A stretch of DNA of 64,000 nt from Lumbricus rubellus (taxonomy: Eukaryota > Annelida > Clitellata > Crassiclitellata > Lumbricidae). The notes below the pieces were generated by a model, which was not told the origin of the DNA, ran no database searches, and saw nothing but the letters and a program-made list of their open reading frames with translations. Below are positions 35,939 to 51,514 of the stretch, piece by piece; position 1 is the stretch's first letter, and the number at the start of each line of letters is the position of its first letter. The stretch lies in contig OX243811.1 of assembly GCA_945859605.1 (NCBI GenBank), forward strand, positions 51,783,898-51,847,897, written 5' to 3'. The translations under genes and the position numbers were made by a program.

Positions 35939-36525
35939 TTGTCTTGTCTTGTCTTTAACCTTCCTCGATTCGAGGGTTGGTCGCTTCATGGACATGTCTT
36001 CGCCACTTTTTCCTGTCCTCCGTCTCCTTTAATATCTGCTCGAATGGTAGTTCCATCCATGTGATGACATTAGCGATCCAACCCATCCTCGGTCTTCCCC
36101 TTGCCCTTGATCCCGACATCGTACCCTGTATTATTTCCTTCTCCATACAGCCCCCTGTTTTATGTTGTGTCTGTGACTGTCCATGTTGCTGATTGGGAGA
36201 GTAAGGTGGTAGTTTCCCACGTCTTTCCACCTCGCAGTGGTTGTTCTTTGTGTATGATATACACTCCGACCAGCCTTTTCATGTGTAAACCGTTAATGGC
36301 TACTAAGAGCCGTCCTCCGCCTTACCATGATACAAGACCTGCTGCTGCCCAGATCTTTGCCGCCCACGTTAGCCAACTTTTCAGGGTTCCTGCAGAGCCT
36401 TCCCACCTCGCGTAGCGCCCTAGGTGGTACTTCAGCATAGCTTTCACCACTGATGGTATAGCCTCTGCAGGCAATCCCTTACTAAGTTGTTAACACCCCC
36501 TCACCACTTTGGGGTGTGGGTCGGA
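35939..36525 (-). mobile_element. Internally deleted non-LTR retroposon, copy 2
   Basis: Near-identical reverse complement of 6728-7162, including the reverse-transcriptase tail RGRPRMGWIANVITW (ORF 35955-36230) and the AAGAC-repeat 3' end. It extends about 160 bases further at its 5' side (36365-36525), where it also matches 22684-22860. It shows a small insertion ('ataaaacagggggctg') relative to copy 1. The insertion lies between the divergent phosphotransferase and ERCC8-like genes, within 350 bases of the phosphotransferase start codon. Confidence 0.72.
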
Positions 36526-37920
36526 CTTTAATTTGTAGCTAATTTGAAATTGAAAATAGTCTTCGAGAACCCCATCAGTAATAGGCCTAATACATCGAAA
36601 TCATCGACATCAACTGAGGGGCCATCGCCCGTAGATGCCCGATGCCGTTCTCGTTACTTGTTAGCATAAGTAGTTACTATACTTATTATAATCTTAAGTC
36701 TGCGATTCTAGTTGTAGGCCTAATTGTGAATGTTTTAGACAATAACACAAATTTCGCATACTTAACGGATATCACATTATATAGCTTATATCTACTGCGC
36801 AAATATGACGAATGGATAGTTTTTTCAGACTCAGATAATCAGAGCAGAGATGTTTGTTTGCAGCTGTGTGCTTGTTTATTTTTTAAATTTTGTTTTAGTA
36901 GCTGAGCTCAAGTATTCGCGATTACGTACCTTCAAATGCTGTAGAGCAACGTGGGCTTTAGGGAACCAGTCTAAAAGAAAAATAACAACAGCGGTGCGCT
37001 TCTAGCAATCGGGTTTGCAACACACCGTGAATGATTTTGTTACAAGCTTAAATTAAATAACAGCAGACCCTATTTACCACAGTCTCTGGATTTCTGATGG
37101 CGCCCAAAAAAGTTATGTCGTGTGAACCAGTTTAATCCCAGATGTTTAGTCGTTTAGTAATTTACAGTGGTAATGGTGAACACAATGCATTGCTGAATCA
37201 GCGCCGGAAATTTTGACATTATCTGCCGACATTCAACGACGTCAGACTTTAAATGTAAATTTTTACGTTATTGTATAACGGCCTATGAATCTACACTGCT
37301 TTACTAGAGAATTCCTGTATTTCTTAGACCGTTGCTCCATACAGCTTGTCTCACAGCCTGCGATCCGTGAGTGGGTTTTTTGCTGAGCAGAGCAGTTGCT
37401 CTTATGTGAATAGTTATGAGGCCGATTCTACTCTTTGTCTATTATTTTTGGGTATCATACATTTTGTGTATTATTGTTAATAATGTTATGAGTAAAATAT
37501 CGTGTATGGCTGCTCCATCTACAGCCAGTTGGAGGTTACCCAAACCTTAAACTTGGTCTTTTATTCTGCTCATTACTCAATAGGGTGGTTAAGTTTTTTT
37601 ATAATATTAATAATTGCAAGTTGCATTCGTGATTGTTTCACTCATTGGTCTGCCTCATTCTTCACATCTCTAAGTTGACTCTTGACTGTGCAAAGACCCT
37701 CAGTAATATGTAATATATTTTTGCTTGTCCACATCAATTAACAAAGCCAGCAATTATGCACTTCCATTTTTGCTTATTTTATGTTGTTTGGTATTTATAT
37801 TTGTGTGCAGGTCATCGGCCAGGTGTCCAGCATCATTGCATGAGTGTTTTGACGGAAGTTCTATATCATCTTGATGTAGCATAGATCACCAGTTTCTGAT
37901 AGTGAGGTGCTTGGCATTGT
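36526..37920. other. Divergent promoter region and 5' leader of the ERCC8-like gene
   Basis: Between the retroposon and the ERCC8-like start codon there is no recognisable exon. The shared promoters of the two divergent genes should lie here and in 35607-35938. No TATA box is evident. The open frame at 36642-36905 is not recognised. Confidence 0.35.
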
Positions 37921-40763
37921 ATGATGCTGAAACTATTGGAGAAAAGAGAACGTGGCATTGATTTGCCAAATCGATTGTTTCGTGCGGAGAGTTCTCGACG
38001 GGCGCATCGCCTGCACCTCAGCAAGTACTGTGATGTCACTAAAGATCATTCAGCAGGAATCAACTCTCTTGACCTTGATCCAGTGGAAAATAGACAGTAG
38101 GTCCATGTTTTCAGTAAATGATATTTTAAAATCTGGACGAAAATGCACCCTATCAGATGTTCTTATGATTATTGAGTTATATTTTTACAGGTTCAAAGTA
38201 ATAGAATTCTGTCATTAGTGAATCTTTGATTATCGACCATGATACTTATTGTTCTCTGAGTTTAATATTATGTATAATTTGCATGGTTTGATTATTGTTA
38301 AAATGTACCAAATGTATATTTTACTATGGTAAGTTTTATTCACCTTTTGTACCTTCAGCAACTCAAAGTATATCTTGCTATAATGTTCATGAATTTCTTG
38401 AATCTTAAAGCCTTCTCTCTGGTGGTGGAGATGGTTTGATTGTCATACACGATATGCACAACACGGGTGGCAGTCCGCAGTTTACGTATCCATCCGTCTG
38501 TATGATTGGACGAAGCAACAAGTACTGCCACAAGTATTCTGTTGCAACAGTGCAGTGGTACCCAGTCGACACGGGACTGTTTCTTTCAAGCAGTCTAGAC
38601 AAATCTCTTAAAGTTTGGGACACAAATACTCTGGTGGTAAGATGCTTTGCTTCATTGTCATTGCATGAATACTAATAAATAATATGACGTGTGCTTCCTG
38701 GTACTGAAGCATTTTGTATTTTAACTCATAATTGTACTTTTTACTATGCTGAAGTTGGGAGCGCCTCTGAACAGTCCGACTGAAGAGTTTTATAGAAATT
38801 TATGAATAAATGGATGTGTAACTAAATATACTACTTCTGTGCTAAACATGCGATTTGTGTTAAAGTTAATGGTATTTGTATAACAATATAGTTATTGGTA
38901 GCAACTGCTTGACTAAATTCAGTTTTCAATTGTTCATTGTTCAAAGATATCAAAGTATTAGGTAAGCAAGCAAAAAACAGGAACTGCTTCTTTAAAAACA
39001 AGGCGTGCAATCGACTGTTAAAATAAAATGTCTAACTTTAACTCGATTGTTTTGAAAGATTGTTGCACCGGTATTTCATATGTATCATATGTTTATTCTT
39101 TGTTGTTGCTTTCCTGGTTTCTTAGACAGCCGGACAGTTTCAGTTCAGTGGAAGCATTTACAATCATCACATGTCACTTGTTGCCACAAGTCACAGCCTC
39201 GTGGCTGTTGCAGTTTCCGACTCCAACCTCGTCCACCTTGTTGACCTAAAGTCTGGTTCGAAGACGCACACCCTGCGTGGCCATCGCAAGTCAGTCATGG
39301 CCGTTAGGTGGTCTCCTCATGATGAATTCCTTCTGGCAACTGCTGGGTAAACATCTTCTCTATGTCTACAGTTCACACTTTATCTATCACCTTTTTCTAA
39401 CTTGCAAAGCTTTGCCTCCATAGCACTACGTGATGTGAAGGTTTAGTAAGACAAGAGTCCATGATAACTATGCATGAATAATACTAATATTCAGATAGTT
39501 AGATAGGTTACTGTTGGAAGAGTCTTGCAATTATGTAGGGTCAAACGTGCAGTGGAAACCAATCTGTAGTTGATAATACTGGCACCAGGTTCACAGTCTT
39601 AGTCTTTGTACTGTTTACAAGTGCGATATTTATAGGTTTCATTTATACTAAAAGCTTTTGCAATTTTTGTTTCAGTGGTTCAAATTTCCCTGTTGACTCT
39701 GCAATGTTTTGTTGTTTCTGTTCACTTCAGTCCTCAACCTGTTCTTTGGACATACCCGAAGTTAACCAGATTTGCACATTTGCACTGGTGTATAAAAATC
39801 TAACCATCGTAATTTTTTAATTGTGAATAGTTCTCTTAGGTCACTTCTGCATTGTTAAATGTCCTTGAAGTGTTTTCGAAGGCTTGTCTTGTTTTTTCAC
39901 GAATCTCTTTTTTGTAACGTAGACAGGATAGCATCTTGAGGTTCTGGGACATTCGAAGTGCCAAAGGAAGTCGAATGATTCTTGATCAGCATAATGGTGA
40001 TACTTCAGCTGGTCCACATTCGGGTCTGTTTTACCTCCAAGTTTAATTTGTCAGTTTCACTTGAGATCAGTTTGATTATTCATTTTCTTCTGATTTTTCA
40101 GTTGACTTAAAATCACCGTATTACAGATCATAAAGTACCTTTAGTTTGGGTCGAATGCTGCAGCCGAATTTCTGTTGTCTATGCGTGGGCATTTATGATC
40201 GCATTCTGCCAATATGAGTTCAACATCTGTATTTAAATGGCTTCTGTGTGTATGCTGATTTAGTGAGCACAGCGCATGATGGATCTGTGAACGGCCTGAG
40301 CTTTCTTCCGGATGGTCTTCATCTACTCAGCCTTGGCACTGACGAAACCCTTCGACTCTGGGACACCCAGACCGGCCGAAACAAACTCATCAACTACGGA
40401 CGAATAACGAACAAGAGACGCAGTACCGTGAAGTTTGCCGTGTCTGATGATGCATCAGCGTCCGTTGTGTTCGTCCCTTCAGACGGCAACGTTGAAGTGT
40501 ACGACATTTTTAGCGGTGACCACGTGACTACGCTACGCGGTCACTACAACCAGGTCAACTGTTGCTTCTACAACACAGACGCTCATGAATTGTACAGTGG
40601 GGCTAATGATAGGAACATTCTAATTTGGCTGCCTGAGACTGCGTCAGTCAGTGCCTATGAAGATTTTGTGAACAGTACTCGGCAGAGTAGTGGACACAAT
40701 CGGACGAAATTTACGAGCAGAGTGGTCGGAACAGCGGACACTTGGAGCAGTGATGAAGACTAA
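37921..40763 (+). CDS. ERCC8: ERCC8/CSA-like WD-repeat DNA repair protein, five exons
   Basis: Substrate-recognition subunit of the CUL4-DDB1 ubiquitin ligase that acts in transcription-coupled nucleotide excision repair (Cockayne syndrome group A protein). CDS exons are 37921-38096, 38411-38636, 39126-39346, 39923-40023 and 40264-40763. Phases 2, 0, 2 and 1 match at each junction and give 407 residues (human 396). Recognisable segments in order: RAESSRRAHRLHL and GINSLDLDPVENR (exon 1), LLSGGGDGLIVIHDM, VQWYPVDTGLFLSSSLDKSL and KVWDTNTL (exon 2), LRGHRKSVMAVRWSPHDEFL (exon 3), LRFWDIRSAKG and LDQHNGD (exon 4), TAHDGSVNGLSFLPDGLHLL, LRLWDTQTG, GHYNQVNCC and ELYSGANDRNILIWLP (exon 5). The WD blades span the whole protein. 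The C-terminus is acidic (WSSDED), as in the human protein. A second ATG at 37924 has the better context and may be the real start. Confidence 0.93.
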
Positions 40764-41965
40764 GTTTATTCGTCCATGTTAATAATTTATGTACACTGGA
40801 TCTTTCATTTAATTGTAATGCTATGCGTGGAAGCCACGTCAAGAACTTCAATGCTATAAGGCATTAAGGCTCTATCAAATCATGCCACACAGCTGCACGG
40901 AGTTTTAGAGATTTGTGCTGATGTCTGACTTTCTACGCAGGCAAGTCATGTGATAAGTTGGTAGCTTGAAATGGTAAAATTGATACTTGTTTAAAAATAC
41001 ATGAAAGAACTTACAAAAACTGCTCCATAATTTTACCTTTTTTGCTGCTCCAGCACCTAGGTACTTGTAGTTACCAGAATCTTCACTACTGTATTTCGTA
41101 CTGTACCTAACAACTTTACTTTCTGTTTCCTGAAGAAGTCAGCTTGATACTGAGATATTGATTGATACAATAGAAATATGTTTCAATATTTTGCTATTTC
41201 TGTATATGAAAATGCAAATCATGTGACATAGATATGTTCTTTTCAGAATGTTGTATATTTTCATAGATAACCGAGAACTAAAGATTCTTTGTAATTTGTT
41301 ATGCAACTGCAAACTCCATTTTGTATTTCATCGCACTATGATGAGATGTCAATTAATCTTTGAAGGGCGTCTGAAGGCAGATTTACCACATTGTGTGTTA
41401 GCCAATTTCCTTTTTCTGCAACATCAGTACAATTTACAAAGCCATCATTTGACACGATTTTATGTGGAAATTTTTTAAAGTGTGTATGTCATTATCAAGT
41501 GTATGCCCTCTGGTCCCATCCAGATATTGCATGCCAAAAAATCGTGTTTTGACCCCTCCTCCTTGTTGCCTGTTTATTTCATATTTAACAGAAGAATTGT
41601 CAAACTCCAGAATACCTGTGATGTGTTATCTGCATGTAAACATGCTACCATGTTTTGGTCATACAAACCATGCTTAAGTGATTACTAAAACTCTAGCAGC
41701 TGCAGTGGACAACAACGATAATATTTCCGCAAGAATTCACACCTGGGACAAGTTGTGGTCAGAGTAGACCTAATTGTAATCTCCAAATTTCTAAAGTGCC
41801 ACTTGAAAGCCAAGTGCAGGGCACCAGCTTATTCACGAGCACTCTGTTTAGTCAGAAGGGTTGTTCCAAAATGTCGTCCGAAGAAGGTCATAGTCCGGCT
41901 ACCAAATGATCAGAGGTGGCAGAGCAGAATTTACCATTCACTTTGACTGTGGTTTGGTGTCACGT

Positions 41966-42012
41966 CGGGAGCGCCTCTGAGGCGTTTCTCTTGAAGTGGC
42001 GCTATATAAATG
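41966..42012 (+). repeat. Stem-loop repeat copy downstream of the ERCC8-like gene
   Basis: Stem 41970-41978 with 41995-42003 (one mismatch in nine), a 16-base loop beginning GAGG, then 'atataaat'. It abuts the reverse-transcriptase remnant that follows. Confidence 0.65.
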
Positions 42013-42226
42013 CACGATTACGATTGCCGTTCCACCTCTTTGGAAGAATTTTCCACCAGCACTAGGACAAATTTCTGACCCATCATACGAACTAACCAGA
42101 ATTCCAATTCTTGCTATCTCCTCACAAGTCTTACTCAAAACTGAAAACATTTCTTTTTCACATCCTATTCTGATTTTTTCCTCTCCTCAACCTTGCCATA
42201 TCAAATCTAGCCATTATCCGCCCTAA
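41996..42226 (+). pseudogene. Remnant of a non-LTR reverse transcriptase C-terminus
   Basis: The frame contains AVPPLWKNFPPALGQI and LLKTENISF, which correspond to the PxLWNSLPxxLR and FKxxLKTHLF tail of CR1/Jockey-type reverse transcriptases. A related fragment of about 110 bases lies at 47905-48010. Both are far too short to function. Confidence 0.5.
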
Positions 42227-42594
42227 ACGTCTGTCTAACTCCTTGCCTGACTCCAGATCTTCACCTCTTCGACTTTGTTTTGATTGAGCGCCTGTGAATA
42301 AGCTGGTTCCCGCGACTTAGTTTTTTTGATACTGTAGAAGTTTCGAGTTCACAAAAAGGCCTACAATATTATTAATCAATTATATTCGGAAGAGCCATAA
42401 AACCGCGGCCTGTCCCATGCTACGTGCGAAAAGTGGATTAGATTCTAGAAGCACCAATGGACCATGTCACCATGTGTCTCAATGTTTCTCAGATTATTTT
42501 ATTAACGTTTTATTTCGAGAGGTGATAATTAGTAGGCCGCAATTAAAATCAAAATTAAAAAAGGTGATGTGATGTTACCGATCTAATCGACGCA

Positions 42595-47368
<4,774 letters not shown>

Positions 47369-48660
47369 CCTTTCTGTCATGTTTGTTGGATTGGATGAAG
47401 AAATCGCAGAAAGTCTTTCCACCAGGAGGAAATGTACACTGATGCTGTTGCTTATGTGTCTCTGTTGGCCATTGATCAGTTCCTGCTGATGTTAGGCAGC
47501 TATTGCAGTGTTGTCTGATTCAGCCCAGGAATCCAGGATACTTCCCGGTGGGATTTTAAACTGTGAACAGTCGAGATTGTGCTTCAAGTTGTTCTAGTGA
47601 ATTGTGAGTTGCACTTGGATTCAATCGGATTTTTGTGATTTTGTTTTTATAATCGTGACGATCAAGAGATTGCTAAATTTAAACCTTTGATATCTGATTG
47701 ATCTGGAATGAAGTCATTAACATTTGCAGAAGCTATTTACTGACACACAGATTGATAACCGTATCTTTAAGTGCATTGTAAAATCAATTTACATGGATTG
47801 TTTTCAAAATGAAAAACACTTTTCAAAAATCTGTTTTATATGAATTCTTTTCAGAATAGCATGCACAACTAGAACAGAATGCTGAGATGTAATGTAAAAT
47901 AAATATCTGATCCATCCTATGAACTGATCAAAGCCTCTCCTCTTGCTGTCTTTCACTGAAAACTGAAAACATCGCTTTTCATGAATTCTATTCCGATTCC
48001 TCTTAACCTCATCTTACTCGCCCACTTCATGCCATTCAATTTTTTCGTCTGACCACCTTGGGACGGGACTTCACCTAGAACCAATTTTTGCATATTCACA
48101 CCCCATGTGTCAATTATGTTTTGACTGTGTAATAGCGTCGTCCAGAGTTTGCCTCTGTCCTCTGACATCTCACAGAATAGGACTTTCTCGATTGTGGGTC
48201 TCTGTGTTTGGAACAGCCTCCGTCTGACCTGCGTTGTCTTTAGAAATGCAAATCGCATTTCGCGTTCAAATAGAATAGGGCTACGTTAGTGATGTTATCT
48301 ACGACCATCAGGCCTGAGTTGAATCGGTCAAATTGCACCGTTGCTTTGTCAGACAGACATGTATACAGGAATAATTATTATTGTAGGCTGCCGTAACTGA
48401 AACGTACTAGACCTAATTCAGTTTCGAAGGTCATAATCTGAGATAAACCGAAGTTTACGAATCGTGTTTTTCAATCATTTTAACATTTTAAATTATAAAT
48501 AGCCTTAGCCTATAAGAATGCGTTACAATTAAATTGCTTATAGTTTGTTGTAACATGAATAATATTACATGACGCAGTTTAGACAGGCCTGTAATAATTA
48601 TTGGAATTGCGACATTTCTGTTGTCGTGTGAGACCTACTACACTCGTTGCGATTGCCTGT
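47369..48660. other. JMJD7-like 3' UTR and intergenic DNA
   Basis: The 3' UTR probably ends soon after AATAAA at 47898. From 47905 to about 48010 there is a fragment related to the reverse-transcriptase remnant at 42077-42180. The 101-codon minus-strand open frame at 47953-48258 overlaps it and is not recognised as a gene. Confidence 0.45.
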
Positions 48661-48676
48661 TATATTATAAGTCGCT

Positions 48677-48721
48677 TGACGTCACAATCCCTGAGAATGA
48701 CGTCATCGCAAAATGACGCAA
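48677..48721. promoter_or_regulatory. Cluster of CRE/ATF-like sites
   Basis: Two perfect palindromes TGACGTCA (48677-48684 and 48698-48705) lie exactly 21 bases apart, followed by TGACGCAA at 48714-48721. Two helical turns between sites is a spacing compatible with cooperative bZIP binding. A purine-rich stretch follows at 48758-48850 that could be a first exon. Confidence 0.4.
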
Positions 48722-48739
48722 TTTTCATTTGTCAGTTCG

Positions 48740-49339
48740 ATTCATTTCGGTTGATGACTGCAAAGAAGAAGTAGACTCAGAAGACGATAAAAGATGTCAG
48801 CGAAGATGACGAAGAAAACGACGAAAAGGACGACAAAGATGTCTTAAAAGATGACAAACTTTGCTGAATTGAGTGGTGGTCGATGGACGAAGTGAAAAAG
48901 AAATTATTCGCATCGTACGTACTTTTTTATGTAAATGAGAATGAAGTGCATCGTTACGTCACGGGCATTAATCGACCTCGAGATGTAATAATTATGTAAT
49001 TCCGCATAATCGAAGGTTAATCTGCACACGACAATTAATGCGGAGGCTTTGTAATTATTAGCCCTATGTGACTATATAACAATTATCATGATCTCTTCAT
49101 TTTAAAACCTGAACGAGAAGCCGCAATCAGTGACAACAGAGATGAATAATAAATATAAAAATTATGGTTATAACCAGTAGGCCTATAGGCTACTGTTATC
49201 GTCTGTAAAGTAACCTAGTTATATTCTTTGTGCTTATTTAATTTAGAAACCATTCTGAAGGACGATGAACAACAGCCTAGTCCTACCTGAAGACATTAGG
49301 TTCAGAAGATGTTTCGCGAAAGAACGAAGACGAGAATGT
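48740..49339 (+). ncRNA. Possible spliced non-coding transcript downstream of the CRE cluster
   Basis: A purine-rich, exonic-looking stretch ends at a candidate donor near 48917 ('gtacgtac'). A second candidate exon begins after 'tttaatttag' near 49247 and ends before 'gtaagtgatc' near 49340. No long frame runs through the join; the longest start, at about 49265, gives only some 25 residues. The evidence is only splice-like signals and composition. Confidence 0.2.
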
Positions 49340-49911
49340 AAGTGATCCGAAATTTACCCTTGATTCGCTTGACAATTAATGTTGACTTCAAGCGGTTAAT
49401 AAAGTTTTTAAATGTGTTCATGCCAAAGTAGGCAGCAGACTACGTAGGCCTACCAGTCTGTGTCAACTGATCGTAAAATTGTAGGCCTACAGCTATAAGC
49501 ACATGCCTATAATATTAACCTATGACGTTACGGAGACAATATTATGTTTCTTGCCTCATGCACTTCATGTTTCAGGCTTGTCATTCACTCTCTCAGCCAA
49601 CACCCCACATTGCAACCTTTCTTTTCCCCTTTTCAATAGCAATCGACCTTTTATCGCCCTACAAGCGCTGATACGTACGTGATTGTAGGCTTTCACAGCC
49701 AGCCTGCTACAGTGCTACAGCTAGTGTGGATCAATAATTATTAGCCTGCAAATGATCGAGGGACGCCCCAGCATGAAATAATCTTGTACTTCATTTCTTC
49801 GTATAGTCATTTGCATGTAGGCCCACATTGTACAATCTGTCATAGCATTGTAGGCCTAATTATTATCTTCGTTGGTTTTCTCTGTTACTTTAGGAACCGC
49901 TATACGTTGCT

Positions 49912-50035
49912 GGCTTGAGGGGATTGGCTTGAGGTGATTGCCTTGAGGTGATTGGCTTGAGGTGATTGGCTTGAGGTGATTGGCTTGAGGGGATTGGTTT
50001 GAGAGGGATTGGCTTGAAAGGGATTGTGGTGAGTG
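49912..50035. repeat. 14-bp minisatellite (attggcttgaggtg)
   Basis: About eight tandem, mildly variable copies of the 14-base unit. The minus-strand open frame through it (proline/serine-rich with KPI/NPLKP repeats) follows from the repeat. Confidence 0.85.
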
Positions 50036-50289
50036 ACGGTTGTGTGGCTCTGTGTTTTGTTGCTGTTTTGTTGTTGTTGTGTGTTTGTAGTTTATTTGTA
50101 TTAGTACCTGCCGGGCCTCTGGCGTGGCTTAAAATCCCGTAAGCTCCCGCAAAGGCAGGAGGGCCCCTGGCGCGGATGAGGCTAAAATCCCGCAAGCCCA
50201 ATATTATTAATTTTAAATTTATTTCTTATTATGTTGTGCGTTGTGGAGCGGAGGGTGAGAGGGGGATTAAAGGGTGCACGGTGTGATTA

Positions 50290-50343
50290 GAAGGAAGTGG
50301 TGTCGTCGAAGGAAGTGGTGTCGTAGAAGGAAGTGGTGTCGTC
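50290..50343. repeat. Three copies of an 18-bp tandem repeat
   Basis: 'gaaggaagtggtgtcgtc' is repeated three times with one change. It reads in frame as RRKWC repeats, but no gene is supported around it. Confidence 0.85.
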
Positions 50344-50530
50344 GTGGACGGTGGAGCCAGATCGGAGTGGGCCATCGAATTAAGCCAGCCTCGATCTCAA
50401 CAGCCTCGATCTCGAGAAGGATCGCAATCTCAAGTCCTCGACTCAATCGACAACGAGGCGGGCGTTCATCCGACGTGACACAAAAAACTTTTATTGGAAT
50501 TAATTAACAGCAGTCCTATGGACATGAATA

Positions 50531-51514
50531 CACTGTGTCCGGAAAAAAAGGGACCCATTTTGTAAATATGAAAATAAATAGTAAACATTCATCGATTTTT
50601 ACAATTCAAGCAGCATTTTAATCCTGACATATTTGTCTAATATTGGAGAAAATATAAAATTTCCAGTCACAATGATGACGTCACAATGACGTCATTTGCA
50701 TTAAAGTTCATTTAGCCGGCCAGTCATGCATGGTTTTGGTTGGTATATTGGCTCTTGGTAAAACGAAGATCCATATCATCCATTCAATAGAACCAGAAGT
50801 TAAAATAATTGCAGCTTATTGCAAGATTATTGTCTGCTACATGTAAAATTGATGCCTGATATCCGGGAATACTTGGATTAATCAACATTTCAACAAGATG
50901 GCGTTCCAGGCTCCAGCTCACTGAGCTCGTTAAACTGTTGAACTGCACATGTTGACTAAGGAGACTTCGGATTTCATTCCTCCTATAATCTTTGGACGCC
51001 AAGCGACCCGAGTTTAAATCCAGTTGAGTATAAAATTACGAGACTATTGCAGGAGATGGTGTACAAGACAAGGAAAAGAGACATCGACGAACTCAGTGAG
51101 CGAATTGTTAATGCCTGGGAGGATTTTGATAACCTGGTTATCGATGCTGCTGTTGGCTATTAGCGCGACCGTTTTGAAGCTTACGTTGAGGCCAAAGGTG
51201 TACACTTTGACCACAAATTGCAGTCGGACATAATTCAGATATAAAAATAAAATTAAACTTACATTTATTATTGATAAATTACATCATAAAAATATTGAAA
51301 TTTTGGATGATTTTGCACATTTATCTCTTAAATTTGACTTTTTGTGCAAATGACGTCATTATGACGTCATTATTTGTACTGGAACTTTCATATTTTCACA
51401 ATTGTTAGATAAATATGTTAGGATAAGAATGGTCTTTGAATTGTTAAAATCGATGAATATTTACTATTTATTTTGATATTTACAAAATGGGTCCCTTTTT
51501 TTCCGGACACAGTG
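50531..51514 (+). mobile_element. Mariner-type transposon with long terminal inverted repeats
   Basis: Starts 'cactgtgtccggaaaaaaag' and ends with its reverse complement, flanked by TA on each side (50529-50530, 51515-51516). The inverted repeats are about 170 bases and roughly 85 percent alike by eye. Each arm carries two TGACGTCA palindromes near its inner end (50677-50698 and 51354-51370). At 984 bp it is shorter than a full mariner (about 1.3 kb) because the 5' part of the transposase is gone. Confidence 0.88.
50880..51241 (+). pseudogene. Decayed mariner transposase, C-terminal half
   Basis: Broken frames give FQQDGVP near 50888 (the second catalytic Asp region of DDE transposases), FIPPI, then DPSLNPVEYKI near 51005 (third catalytic position), and a C-terminal helix ending with AKGVHFDH. 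Stops and frameshifts interrupt it and the first catalytic region is missing, so the enzyme is dead. Confidence 0.75.

Larger units (their letters stand above)
40764..42594. other. ERCC8-like 3' UTR and gap before the JMJD7-like gene
   Basis: No exon seen. A stem-loop repeat (41966-42012) and a reverse-transcriptase remnant (41996-42226) lie side by side. Open frames near 41248-41688 are not recognised and are most likely 3' UTR. Confidence 0.45.

Noticed and set aside
47953..48258. 101-residue minus-strand frame downstream of the JMJD7-like gene
   Set aside because: It overlaps a reverse-transcriptase remnant on the opposite strand and resembles no family.
49912..50035. CRISPR-like array
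   Set aside because: Units are directly adjacent without spacers, and the DNA is from an animal, so it is a minisatellite.
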